A program made the translations under genes and the position numbers. The notes under the pieces were generated by a model. The model worked only from the letters and a program-made list of their open reading frames with translations. It was not told the DNA's origin and did not search any database. Positions 38,651 through 48,689 of a DNA stretch of 64,000 bases are shown piece after piece. Position 1 is the first letter of the stretch. Each line of letters opens with the position of its first letter. The DNA is from Nesterenkonia sp. PF2B19 (GTDB lineage Bacteria; Actinomycetota; Actinomycetes; Actinomycetales; Micrococcaceae). The stretch lies in contig NZ_MDSS02000004.1 in NCBI RefSeq assembly GCF_001758425.2, positions 49,597 through 113,596 of the forward strand, read 5' to 3'.

Positions 38651-41439
38651 TCAGCCTGCCCCGGTCCTCTCGCCGGCACGACGACGGCGCGACGAGTCGC
38701 GCCGTCGCGCCAGGTCCAGGTCGTCCCAGAACTCCAGCGCCGCCGGGTCCGTCCACTCATGATCCCCGTAGCAGGCCAGCAGCTCCGCGAGGTTCTCAGC
38801 GGCGTCGAACCACTCCTCGGGCCGGACCCTCTTCAGCTTCGGCAGGTGCCAGGAGACGAGGAACCTCTCGAGCCGGTCGCGCCGGTAGGCCTCCAGGAGC
38901 CCCACCTCCTGAAGCCATCGGGCGCGGGAGGAGTCCAGCGGGAGGTACTTCTTGAAGTACCCCGGATTGAGCGTGTTGATGGTGGAGCTGCTCACTGCCA
39001 TGTAGTACGTGTGCACTCCGACGTCGAGGGTCCGGATCCGTCGGGCATAGTGGAGCATCTGCTGGAAGAAGTAGGAGTCCTGTCCCACCGCGCCCAACGG
39101 CTGGCTGATGCCCAGCGACTTCAGCCACCCCGTGCGGGCCACGACCGTCTGGATGCCCAACGGCCGGAACCGCAGCGCCTCCAGGGCACGGTCCGGGACC
39201 ACGAGGGTGCCGTCCGGCTCAGCATGGTCGGCGAAGGTCTCCTCAAGGATGCCGGCGTAGGGCAGACGGGTGTGGTGCCGGGCCCACTGCGACATGTTGC
39301 CCAGCACGAAGTCGACGTCCTCGTGGGCGCGGAGATCCTCCAGCAGCTGCGCGTAGCCGTCCTCGATCGCCTCGTTGTCCGGGTCCAGGTAGGTCACGAA
39401 CGGGGTCTGGGCCAGGTCCAGTCCGGTGTTGCGCGGCCGGGAGGCCGAGCCGGAGCCTCCCCCGCCGTGGTGGAAGGACGTCACATTGGGGTGCTCCGCG
39501 GCCAGCTCCTCGACCGTGTCCACCGTCGAGGGGTCGGTGGAACCGTCGCTGATGAGCAGGACGTGCATCGTCTCGAAGATCGACGAGCGCCGCAGCGAGG
39601 CGAAGGCCTTGTGCCGCAGATGGTCGCCGTTGTCGTAGACGGGCACGATGACGGAGAGCTGCAGCCCCTCCCTCTCTGCGGTGGCGGCGACCTCGCGCCG
39701 CACGGTCTCCAGGTCGTCTCCGTCGGCGAGCCCGGAAGGGGTCCTGGGGCCCGGCACGGCTCCGCCGTCGGACGTCACCACGGTGTGCCCCCGGCGAGGC
39801 CGGTGTCCCAGATGATCGGACAGATGCACGCGCTGGAGCGACGCGATCAGCGTCTCCGGCGAGAGCGACGCGTCAGCCGGGGGCTGGAACCAGGCCGAGA
39901 GCGCCAGCTCGGTCAGCGGCCGGCCCGACGGCGGGACCTCCTCGGCCGCGAGGGCGCCCGCCCCATGATGCCGCTGGGCGCGCGGATCACCGGCGTCGAC
40001 GCGCCGGACGTCCACCTTGGCGGTCACCGGGCAGGACTGGTGCGCCAGCGCGGCCAGGTGGTCCTCCACATAGGTGGGAGCGTAGCTGTGAGCAGAGGAG
40101 ACCGGCACCAGCACGTCGTAGTCGCCGTGGCGGCCCGTCAGCTCGTCCCACGTCACGGTCTCGACGGCCCCAGCCGTCTGCAGGCGCAGCTGCTCGGCCA
40201 GCACAGGGTCGGCGGCGTCGTCCCCCGAGGCGACCGCCAGCACGCGGTCCGGGGCTTCCGGCACGGAGATGCCCGCCATGCCCAGCGCGGTGCGCAGCAC
40301 ATCCACGGCATGATGCCGACGGAACGCGTGGCGGACGCCGTCGCCCTGGGCCCGCCGGAGCTCCTCGAGCTCAAGGGACTCCAGCCCCACCGCCACATCC
40401 TCGGCCGAGTTCGCGATGCGCACTTCCGGATAGTGCGAGTTCAGCCCCTGGTTGTAGGTGGAGAGCACCAGGGAGCCGGAGGCCAGCAGATCCAGGGTCC
40501 GGGGGGAGAAGAAGGTCTGAGAGCCGGCCACGGCCTGAGTGACGACGCCGACCGGGGAGAGCCGGTCGAGACCCGGCGCGTGGGAGATCGCCGACGGTGC
40601 GCAGTAGGGGCGGTGCCGGACGGGGAGAGTCTCCCGCCGTGCGCCCGGCCCGCGGACCTCCAGGCCCAGGAGCAGCGGCGACCCGGAGGAGACGATGCCG
40701 TCGTGGATCCACTGCAGACCGCGGCGGGCATCCGCATCCAGCGCTCCGGCGCGGCGGCGCTCCAGATGCGTCACCAGCCGATGCGTGTGCGTCCGGGACC
40801 CCAGCGGCGACCGGCGCAGCGGACTCACCGGCTGGACCACCGTGGCCACCGGCACTGAGCTCGGCACGCCACGGCGGTACTCCTCGGCGCCCTCCTCGGA
40901 GGTCGTGAGCACGACGTCGCAGCGTGCCGCGAGCTTCACCTCGGGGCGCCCAGGTTCCGGCAGCGTCGTGTCGCAGTAGATCAGCGGGATGGCCGCCTCC
41001 CGGGCGGCAGTGATCACCCGGCCGCGTGCCCGGGGGGCCTTCACGGTGCGGGGGGAGAGCAGCACCGCGTCGGCGGCGGACAGCGTCGACTCCCAGTCGT
41101 CCGGGTCGATCAGCCGGAGATCGGCGGCACCGGCCAGGACCTCCATCAGGTCAGGATCGCCCAGCACCGCCACGGTCTTCGGAAGCGCCGGACGCGAGAC
41201 TCCCGCCTCGAGCGGCGGCAGCGCCTCCAGGGCGGGCATCAGCTGGTCCAGGAACGCCTCGGCCCCGGCCCGCCGCCCCAGAAGGGAGAGGAGTCACGGA
41301 CACCGAGCGACTGCAGGGCCCCGGGCTCCAGCAGCTGGCGCAACGGATCGCGGGACGCCACGAGGCCGACGATCCGCTCTCGAGCCTCATCCAGCTCCGA
41401 CTGGCGGGCTGAGGGCCCCAGGAGTCGAGCCCGGCTCAC
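38651..41439 (-). CDS. Large bimodular glycosyltransferase A (GT-B-like plus GT2; one apparent frameshift)
   Basis: About 929 residues when repaired. The N-terminal half (~70-400) resembles CgeB-type glycosyltransferases (VVLTTSEEGAEEYR, FFSPRTLDLLASGSLVLSTY, RIANSAEDV). The C-terminal half is a GT2 family domain (~590-800): LSVIVPVYDNGDHL, ISDGSTDPSTVD and the metal-binding TYLDPDNE, then AVGQDSYFFQQML. Near 41262-41280 one base seems missing: SSPFWGGG runs out of frame, while AFLDQLMPALEALPPL continues in the next one. GTG 41439 overlaps the coiled-coil gene's stop by 4 bp. It is likely a cytoplasmic enzyme building a repeating glycan; donor sugars are unknown. Confidence 0.8.
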
Positions 41440-41807
41440 CGGGAGATCCCCGCGCGCCGGGCGACCTTCCCCACCTGGCGGCGCACACGACGGGAAGCCG
41501 CCCGGACGGTCCGCTCCGGATCCTGGACGGCGGACTCCAGCCGTCGCCGCATCCTGCTGGCCGGAGATTCGTCAGGGGAGCTGCCCGTCACCGGGGGAGT
41601 CGGAGCCTGTCGGCGGGCCGCCACGCGGTGCTCCAGCTTGGCCACCCGGGAGCGCAGCTCGGCGATGTCGGCCTCCTGGGTGCGTTCCAGCTGGTCGTAG
41701 GCCCAGCGGAGTTCGGCCAGGAGGGCCTCCTGCTGCCCGAGCAGTGCGACGATGACGTCACGCGCGTCCTCCGACAGGGGCTGCTCGGTCGCGGCTTCTG
41801 CACTCAT
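41436..41807 (-). CDS. Small coiled-coil protein ahead of glycosyltransferase A
   Basis: 123 residues, not recognised as a named family. Residues ~10-68 show a heptad-like helix (ALLAELRWAYDQLERTQEAD, IAELRSRVAKLEHRVAARR) and the C-terminal ~45 residues are strongly basic (RRLESAVQDPERTVRAASRR). It resembles the N-terminal coiled-coil segments of the two large glycosyltransferases, so it may help assemble or anchor them. ATG 41807 follows GAGGAC; its TGA overlaps the next start in a GTGA junction. Confidence 0.72.
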   Translation of the reverse strand: MSAEAATEQPLSEDARDVIVALLGQQEALLAELRWAYDQLERTQEADIAELRSRVAKLEHRVAARRQAPTPPVTGSSPDESPASRMRRRLESAVQDPERTVRAASRRVRRQVGKVARRAGISR

Positions 41808-41971
41808 GCGTGTCCTCGGTACTCCTTGTCATGGGGCGGGCCGCAGCGCCTCCAGAGGCGGCGGACCGCACAGGGCGGGCTGTGCTTCACGGTAGCGGGC
41901 CTTGCGGGGAAGGGCCACAGCAGGATGGGCGGGCGGAACAGACAGGTCGGCTGACGCAGGCGGGCCGCAGG

Positions 41972-44900
41972 TCAGCCGGACCCGCTCTCGAAGAACCTCC
42001 TGGCCTTCGGTGACGTCCAACTGTACTCGCCGTAGGCTGCGGCGATCTCACGCAACACGGCCGCGGCCTCCGCCCGCTGGTGGGGGAGGACTCGCTTGTA
42101 CTTGTCCAGGTACCAGGTGACGAAGAACTTCTCGAACCGCTGCTCCATGTAGGCCTCCAGCAGCCCGGTCTCGCGCAGCCAGGCCGCCCGGGCCTGCTCC
42201 AGGATGAGGTACTTGCGGAAGTAGCCCGGGGAGACGACATTGACGATCGAGGTGTCCACCGCGCCGTAGTAGGTGTACACGGGGCGGTACACCGGAGCGT
42301 AGGCCTCGGTGTGGAAGAGCATCTGCTGGAAGAAGTAGGTGTCCTGACCGACGGCCCCTTCCGGCTGGACGAGTCCCAGCCCCTTGAGCCAGTCGGTCCG
42401 GGCGACCAGGGCCTCGATGCTGGCCGGCCTGAAGCCGACAGCCGGCAGCGACTCCCGGTCCACGCGGAACAGTCCGTCGCGGTGTGGTATCGCTCCGGCG
42501 AACCACGCGTGGTAGTCGTGCACCGAATGCTTCCTGGTCCACACCGCCATGGTGCCCAGGGCGAAGTTCGCCTCTGGGGCCTGTTCGAGCGTGTCCATCA
42601 GCTCCCAGTAGCCGTCGTCGAGCTCCTCGTCATCCGGATCCAGGTAGGTCACGTACGGGGTGAAGCTCAGGGCCAGCCCCGTGTTGCGCGGACGGGAGGC
42701 GGAGCCCGAGCCCCCGCGGGCATGGTGGTAGGCGGTCACGTTCGGCCACCGGTGAGCGAGCTCCTCCACCGTGTCCACCGTCACCGGGTCGGTGGACCCG
42801 TCGTTGACCAGCAGGACGTGCATCCTCTCGAAGATCGAGGAGCGTCGCAGCGAGGCGAAGGCCTTGTGGCGCAGGTGGTCGCCGTTGTTGTAGATGGGCA
42901 CGATCACCGCCAGCTGAAGGCCGAGCTCGTGGGCCGTGCGGCGAGCCTCCTGCTGGACCGCCTCGAGATCGTCTGCGGTCAGCGGCGACGGCGCCGGTCG
43001 CCGTCGCGGTGGGCGTCCCGTGTGCTCGGAGCCGCGGACTCCGGGGATGGCCGCGCCGCCTCGGACGACGAGCCTCCGGCGGCGCGGGCGTGCCGGCGCT
43101 GCCGGACGCTGCGGACTCCCGCTCCAGGTTCGGGGTCATCGGGGTGCTCACCTCCGAGGCGGCAGCGACGCCGCGGACGACGTCCCAGAAGGACGGACGT
43201 GCGGAGGCCGGCGTCTCCGGGTGCTCGGCAGGGGCCGCATGCGGGGTCGTCGACCCCGCCGATGCGGTGCCCGACGCCTCTCGGGCGTCCCGACGCGAAG
43301 CGCCGGTGGTGAGCGGACCAGCCGGGCGATGGCCCAGGTGGTCCACGCAGTAGACCCGGCTCCGTTCGGCCGCCCGGAGCAGCTCCTGACGTGTCCCGAG
43401 GAGGTCAGGGGCCGGGCGCCACCAGGCCGTGAGCTCGAGCGCGAGGACTCCGCGGCGATGGCGGTGGGCCTGGGAGTCGCTGTCCGCGGCGTCGCCGGAG
43501 AGCTTCTGGGTCACCGGTGCCGACTGATAGCGGAACGCCGCCACATGGTCGGCCACGTAGGTGGGGGCATGGTGCCTGGTGGGGGAGACCGGCAGCAGCA
43601 CGTCGAAGCTCCCGGCCGCGGCCTCCGCCCCGGACTCCTCCACCCGCCCGGCCAGCTCCTCCCACGTGATCAGCTCGACGTCGGCATGAGTCTGCTCGGC
43701 CATCTCGCGGGCGAGGTCGTCCGTGCGCTGCTCGGCGACCGCCAGGACCCTCTCCCGCACGGGCGTCACGTTCAGCCCCGCGCGCTCGCAGATGCGCCGC
43801 AGCACGTCGGAGGCGTGGTGGTCGGTGAAGACCTTGCGGATGCCGTCGCCCTGGACGCGGCGCAGCTCCTCCTGCGACATCAGCTGCAGGGTCTTGGCGA
43901 CGTCCTCCGCGGAGTTCGCGATGTAGGTGTGCGGGTGGTAGGAGTTCAGGCCCTGGTTGTAGGTGGAGAGCACCATCGTGCCGCTGGCCTGCAGCTCCAG
44001 GATCTGCGGGTCGAACACCGCCTGCGAGTCGACGACGGCGTTGATGGTCAGCGCCACATCCATGGCTCGCTGCAGCGTGTCGGTGCCGTAGGTGAGGTCG
44101 ATGTCGGCGGCCTCGTCCGCCGAGACCGTCCAAGGCCCGTAGCGGGTGGGGATCACCCAGTGCTCCGAGTCCGGCGCCTGCGCGGGGTCGGGCTGCAGGA
44201 GGACGACGGGACGACCGGAGATCAGGGCACCGTCGAGCAGCGCCGGGGCGTAGGGTGGGTCAGAGAGGTGGCCCGCCGGGTGCGTCTGCTCGCAGCCCAG
44301 CAGCGCCACCAGGTCGGTGCGCGCCGGGCGCGTGCCGATCGGACTGTGGATCAGCGGATTGACGCCCGCCGGGATCACGTCCACGCCGGTCGACTCGGTC
44401 TCCTGAGCGCGGTACAGGGCCGCGGCTTCGGCGTCGGTGGTGACGATCCGCGAGCATGCGCGCGCCAGCTCCGCGGTCTCCTCGACGGCGGTCCCTGCGG
44501 TGGACACCAGCACGGTGGGGACCCCTCTGCCCCGGAACGCGGGGATGACGGTCTCCGCGAGATGGCGCATCGTCAGCGCGTGCTCCAGCTCGGCCCGCGC
44601 GTCAGCAGCTCGGCGGCCTCCGCGCCGTCGAGCGCGTCGCGAGCAGCGGGGGAGGCCGCGGCATCCTCGAAGCCGTCCTCCCAGAGCAGCGGGAGAGGCC
44701 CCGTGTCGGTGGCCACCAGCAGCAGGTCGAGGTCCTCAAGGTGCTCCCGCCACGTGGAGCCGGTCAGTGCCACGACGTCGGCGAGTCCGCTGAAGCGGGC
44801 CTGGACCCGGGGAGCCCCGATGATCCCCAGTCGCACCGGCAGGCGAGGACGAGAGATGCCCATCTCGCCGTCGGGGAGGCCCTGGGCGGCCTCGAGGGCC

Positions 44901-45392
44901 TCCTGGAGGCGATGCGCAGGCGTGTGCAGGGCCTGAGGCCCGATGGTGTCCGCAACGGTGAGCGCCTGCAGGTCGTCCGCGGTGAGTGAGGAGACCGCCC
45001 CCGGGGAGATGGTCGCGATCTGGGCGAGGAACTCGTGCCGCTGGCGGTGCTCCTCAGCGCGGCGCAGGTGGTCCCGAGCGTGGTCCCGGCGCAGCCGATC
45101 CGTCGGATGCGCCCCCGCGTCGGCCTCTGCGGCGGTCCTGGGTCGAGGTTCGGCACCGGTCTTGCGGACGTCGCCGTCGTCTCGCCGCCGCGTCGTCGGT
45201 GCACCAGCTCCCGGCCGCCCGCCGATGGGCGTCCTCCACGGTCCGCAGCGCCGCGCGATGGGTGCGCAGAGCGGCGCCGAGCACATCCGTCTCGCGGAGT
45301 CGGCCGGGTCGGGGGGAGGGGGCAGCGGGGGAGCCGGTCAGGGAGCCTGTCGGCTCCTGCGGCCCCGCCGGGGGAGTCTCTGTCCAACGCAC
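41972..45392 (-). CDS. Large bimodular glycosyltransferase B (about five apparent frameshifts)
   Basis: A paralog of glycosyltransferase A, about 1,141 residues when repaired. It has an N-terminal coiled coil (~30-120), a CgeB-like domain (~270-560: LQASGTMVLSTYNQGLNS, YIANSAEDVAKTL), a low-complexity linker, and a C-terminal GT2 domain (~828-1040: VIVPIYNNGDHL, VNDGSTDPVTVD, YLDPDDEELDDG). The frame changes near 45211-45222, 45165-45185, 44590-44600, 43070-43090 and 42985-43000. All changes are in the direction of one missing base, and adding five bases makes the length divisible by three. Both halves stay protein-like throughout, so errors in GC-rich tracts are likelier than decay; a true pseudogene cannot be excluded. 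GTG 45392 lies six bases after a -10 element. Confidence 0.72.
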
Positions 45393-45398
45393 ATTGCT

Positions 45399-45404
45399 AC
45401 TCTA
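45399..45404 (-). promoter_or_regulatory. -10 element TAGAGT before glycosyltransferase B (possible leaderless start)
   Basis: On the minus strand TAGAGT ends six bases before the GTG at 45392, with no ribosome site between them, as in leaderless actinobacterial genes. Confidence 0.4.
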
Positions 45405-45498
45405 GAGGTTCGGCAGATGACACGCCCGGTCGGCCACGCGGGCCGGAGCGGCTCTGCCCTGCCTGCCCCAGCTCTGTCGATCTAAGGATCTGCACCCA

Positions 45499-47121
45499 GT
45501 GTTCAACTCCCTCTCCGATCGCCTCACAGCGACATTCAAGAACCTCCGCGGCAAGGGGCGCCTGACCGAGGCGGACATCGACGGCACAGCCCGTGAGATC
45601 CGTCGGGCCCTGCTGGACGCCGACGTCGCCGTTCCGGTGGTGCGTGAGTTCATCGCCCGCGTGAAGGCCCGTGCGCTGGGCTCTGAGGTTGCCGAGGCAC
45701 TCAACCCAGGCCAGCAGGTCGTGAAGATCGTCAACGAGGAGCTCGTGGGCATCCTCGGAGGTCAGACGCGCGAGCTGCAGTTCGCCAAGCAGCCTCCCAC
45801 CATCATCATGCTCGCCGGTCTCCAGGGCGCGGGAAAGACGACCCTGGCCGGGAAGCTCGCGTACCGACTGAAGAACCAGGGTCATACCCCCCTGCTGGTC
45901 GCGTGCGACCTCCAGCGCCCCAACGCGGTGAACCAGCTGCAGGTCGGCGGGCGGCGGGCCGGCGTGCCGGTGTATGCGCCGCATCCCGGGGTGTCCTCTG
46001 AGGAGGAGACGCCCACCGGGGACCCGGTGGGCGTGGCCCGCGACGGTGTGGCCGAGGCACGTGAGAAGCTCCACGACGTCGTCATCATCGACACCGCCGG
46101 CCGTCTGGGCGTCGACTCCGAACTGATGCAGCAGGCTGCCGACGTCAAGGCCGCCGTCGGTGCCCACGAGGTGCTGTTCGTCATCGACGCGATGATCGGT
46201 CAGGACGCGGTCACCACGGCGCAGGCCTTCAACGAAGGCGTGGACTTCACCGGCGTGGTGCTCTCCAAGCTCGACGGCGACGCCCGAGGCGGAGCCGCGC
46301 TCTCCGTGGCCTCGGTGACGGGGAAGCCCGTCATGTACGCCTCCACCGGTGAGGGGCTGAAGGACTTCGAGGTCTTCCACCCCGACAGGATGGCCCGGCG
46401 CATCCTGGACATGGGTGACGTGCTCTCGCTCATCGAGCAGGCCGAGGCCAGCTGGGACAAGGCCGAGGCCGCCAAGATGGCCCAGAAGTTCGCCGACCGG
46501 GAGGACTTCACCCTCGAGGACTTCCTCGCCCAGATGCAGCAGCTCAAGAAGATGGGCTCCATGAAGAAGCTGCTGGGCATGATGCCCGGCGCCCAGGGCA
46601 TGCGGGAGCAGCTTGACCAGTTCGACGAGTCCTCGATCGGCCGCGTGGAGGCGATCATCTACTCGATGACCCCGCATGAGCGGGTCGCTCCGAAGATCAT
46701 CAATGGCTCGCGTCGGGCCCGCATCGCCCGGGGTTCGGGCGTCCATGTCTCCGAGGTGAACCAGCTCCTCGAGCGGTTCACTCAGGCGCAGAAGATGATG
46801 AAGAAGATGGCCGGCGGGGGCGGGATGCCGCAGATGCCCGGCGGCGGAGGGGCGCCCGGCGGCGGGATGCCCGGGATGCCCGGCATGCCCGGTATGGGTG
46901 CCGGCAAGGGGCGGAAGAAGCCCGCCAAGGGCAAGGGGAAGAAGAAGGCGAAGTCCGGCAACCCGGCCCGCGCCGCGCAGGAGGCCCAGGAGGCGGAGCG
47001 CCGGAAGGCCGAGGCGGCCAAGAAGCGCATGGACGGTTCGAGCTTCGGAGCGGCCGGTGACGACGCCTTCGACCCGGCCCAGCTGAACCTGCCGAAGGGC
47101 TTCGAGAAGTACCTCAAGTGA
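45499..47121 (+). CDS. ffh: Signal recognition particle protein Ffh
   Basis: The SRP GTPase (540 residues) that binds 4.5S/6S RNA and signal peptides and hands nascent chains to FtsY. N domain at ~1-90. G domain: G1 GLQGAGKTTLAGKLA (~107), ACDLQRPNAVNQL, G3 IDTAGRLGVD, G4 LSKLDGDARGG. The methionine-rich M domain is ~330-430 (MKKLLGMMPGAQGM, RIARGSG RNA-binding loop). The C-terminus carries GGG/GMPGMPGMPGM repeats and a Lys-rich segment (KGRKKPAKGKGKKK), a common actinobacterial extension. GTG 45499 was chosen because it begins the VFNSLSDRL start typical of Ffh. It heads the ffh-rpsP-khpA-rimM-trmD-rplS block. Confidence 0.96.
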   Translation: MFNSLSDRLTATFKNLRGKGRLTEADIDGTAREIRRALLDADVAVPVVREFIARVKARALGSEVAEALNPGQQVVKIVNEELVGILGGQTRELQFAKQPPTIIMLAGLQGAGKTTLAGKLAYRLKNQGHTPLLVACDLQRPNAVNQLQVGGRRAGVPVYAPHPGVSSEEETPTGDPVGVARDGVAEAREKLHDVVIIDTAGRLGVDSELMQQAADVKAAVGAHEVLFVIDAMIGQDAVTTAQAFNEGVDFTGVVLSKLDGDARGGAALSVASVTGKPVMYASTGEGLKDFEVFHPDRMARRILDMGDVLSLIEQAEASWDKAEAAKMAQKFADREDFTLEDFLAQMQQLKKMGSMKKLLGMMPGAQGMREQLDQFDESSIGRVEAIIYSMTPHERVAPKIINGSRRARIARGSGVHVSEVNQLLERFTQAQKMMKKMAGGGGMPQMPGGGGAPGGGMPGMPGMPGMGAGKGRKKPAKGKGKKKAKSGNPARAAQEAQEAERRKAEAAKKRMDGSSFGAAGDDAFDPAQLNLPKGFEKYLK

Positions 47122-47168
47122 GGCGCCGTGCGTCCGGGGCGCGTCGAATCGCGCCCTGAGGGTTTGTC

Positions 47169-47177
47169 TGGCACAAT
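47169..47177 (+). promoter_or_regulatory. Extended -10 element of rpsP (tggcacaat)
   Basis: gtctggcacaatggg at 47166-47180 nearly matches atctggcataatggt before rplS. A TGG-CACAAT extended -10 with no clear -35 would start a ~150-nt leader before rpsP. Confidence 0.55.
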
Positions 47178-47326
47178 GGGCAGGTACTGTGATCGGCCGT
47201 GGCGACCCTCTGACCCTGCGGCAGATCACTGTTCCTTGAGCGGTCGCATCGACTGAGCAGCAATCCCCACGCAGCACGATGCTCGGCCGCGCCCCTGAAA
47301 ACAAGAAACAGGAGTGGACCACTCAA

Positions 47327-47751
47327 GTGGCAGTCAAGATTCGTCTGAAGCGGATGGGTAAGATCCGCGCACCGTACTACCGTGTCGTCGTCGCCGACTC
47401 CCGCACCAAGCGTGACGGAGCGGCCATCGAGCAGATCGGCAAGTACCACCCCACCGAGGAGCCCTCGTTCATCGAGATCGACTCTGAGCGTGCCCAGTAC
47501 TGGCTCTCCGTCGGCGCTCAGCCGACCGAGCAGGTCATGGCACTGCTGAAGATCACCGGTGACTGGCAGAAGTTCAAGGGCCTCGACGGCGCCGAGGGCA
47601 CTCTGAAGACCAAGGCTCCCAAGGAGGAGTACCAGGTCCCGCAGAAGGGCTCGGTCATCGTCGGAACCTCCGAGAAGGCTCCCGAGAAGCCCCAGGCCGA
47701 GGAGTCCGCGGAGCTTCCGCCGAGGAGACCACCGAGGACAAGGCTGAGTGA
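47327..47751 (+). CDS. rpsP: 30S ribosomal protein S16 (apparent frameshift in acidic tail)
   Basis: S16 core residues 1-80 are intact: [39 protein letters not shown] and [16 protein letters not shown]. The actinobacterial C-terminal extension follows. Near 47712 a G appears missing: the frame as written gives [16 protein letters not shown] and overruns the next gene to 47776, whereas adding one base gives [12 protein letters not shown] and a stop at 47751, seven bases before the khpA start. The repaired protein has 141 residues. GTG 47327 follows AGGAG and gives the standard start. Confidence 0.93.
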
Positions 47752-47757
47752 TTCCGC

Positions 47758-48012
47758 GTGGCTGATGCAGTGCTGACCGATGCTCTCGAACACCTGGTGC
47801 GCGGCATCGTCGACTCACCTGATGACGTCGACGTCCGTCGTCGCAGCGGGCGCCGTCACGATGTGCTCCAGGTCCGGGTCCACCCGGACGACCTCGGCCG
47901 GGTCATCGGTCGAGCGGGGCGCACTGCCAAGGCACTGCGCACCGTGATCGCCGCGCTCCCAGACGGCGAGCACGTCCGCGTCGACGTGGTCGACACCGAC
48001 CGGCGTCGCTGA
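47758..48012 (+). CDS. khpA: KH-domain RNA-binding protein KhpA
   Basis: An 84-residue single KH-domain protein. The RNA-binding GxxG-type loop is [16 protein letters not shown], preceded by [17 protein letters not shown], which is strongly conserved in this family. In Gram-positives KhpA pairs with KhpB/Jag and binds many RNAs, including sRNA and mRNA leaders. The position between rpsP and rimM is the normal one. GTG 47758 is the only sensible start and lies seven bases after the corrected rpsP stop. Confidence 0.92.
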   Translation: MADAVLTDALEHLVRGIVDSPDDVDVRRRSGRRHDVLQVRVHPDDLGRVIGRAGRTAKALRTVIAALPDGEHVRVDVVDTDRRR

Positions 48013-48036
48013 GCGACGTCCCAGGCTGCGACCACT

Positions 48037-48618
48037 ATGAGCACTGCCCAGAACGGGAAGCGCCCAGAGACGAGCGACCCGCAGGCACCGCCGGAGACGG
48101 CGGAGCGCCTGCGGGTCGCTCGCGTGGGCAAGCCGCACGGCGTCCGTGGCGAGGTCACGGTGCAGCTGTTCACCGATGAGCCCTCCGAGCGGCTCGCCCC
48201 CGGAGCCGAGCTCATCCGCACGCCGGGGCGGGACACCCTCGACCGGAGCACCACGTCGTTGACTGTGACCGGTCAGCGGTGGAACAAGAGCATCTGCCTG
48301 CTGCGGTTCGCCGAGGTCGACGACCGCGATGCCGCAGAGGCGCTGCGCGGCTCGTTCCTGCATATCGACGTCCCGGCGGAGCCGGAGGACGACGACGGCT
48401 GGTACAGCCATCAGATCGCCGGTCTGCGCTGCGTGGGCCCGGACGGTGAGGAGCTCGGCACCGCGCGGGAGCTCATCACCGGCGCCGCGCAGGACCTGCT
48501 GTCCGTGGGGACGCCTTCGGGTGAGGAGGTGTTGGTTCCCTTCGTCGTCGAGCTCGTTCCGGAGATCGACCTCGAGGCCCAGCTCATCCGCCTCAACCCT
48601 CCCGCCGGTCTCTTCTGA
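48037..48618 (+). CDS. rimM: 16S rRNA processing protein RimM
   Basis: A 193-residue ribosome maturation factor for the 30S head (binds S19). After a ~25-residue hydrophilic start comes the RimM beta-barrel (RVARVGKPHGVRGEVTVQLFT). The C-terminal PRC barrel includes DDGWYSHQIAGLRCVG, GAAQDLLSVG and VPFVVELVPEIDLEAQLIRL. It sits 24 bp after khpA, before trmD, as in most bacteria. Confidence 0.94.
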   Translation: MSTAQNGKRPETSDPQAPPETAERLRVARVGKPHGVRGEVTVQLFTDEPSERLAPGAELIRTPGRDTLDRSTTSLTVTGQRWNKSICLLRFAEVDDRDAAEALRGSFLHIDVPAEPEDDDGWYSHQIAGLRCVGPDGEELGTARELITGAAQDLLSVGTPSGEEVLVPFVVELVPEIDLEAQLIRLNPPAGLF

Positions 48619-48689
48619 CCCCACGTCCCGAGCCGTCAGGCCTCTCAGCCGGCCCTCCGTGACCGATGACCAGGAAGGCATCCGTTCTG

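Noticed and set aside
38567..40858. Open frame of 763 codons antisense to glycosyltransferase A
   Set aside because: The same reasons apply: no domain signature, and the opposite strand holds clear GT2 motifs.
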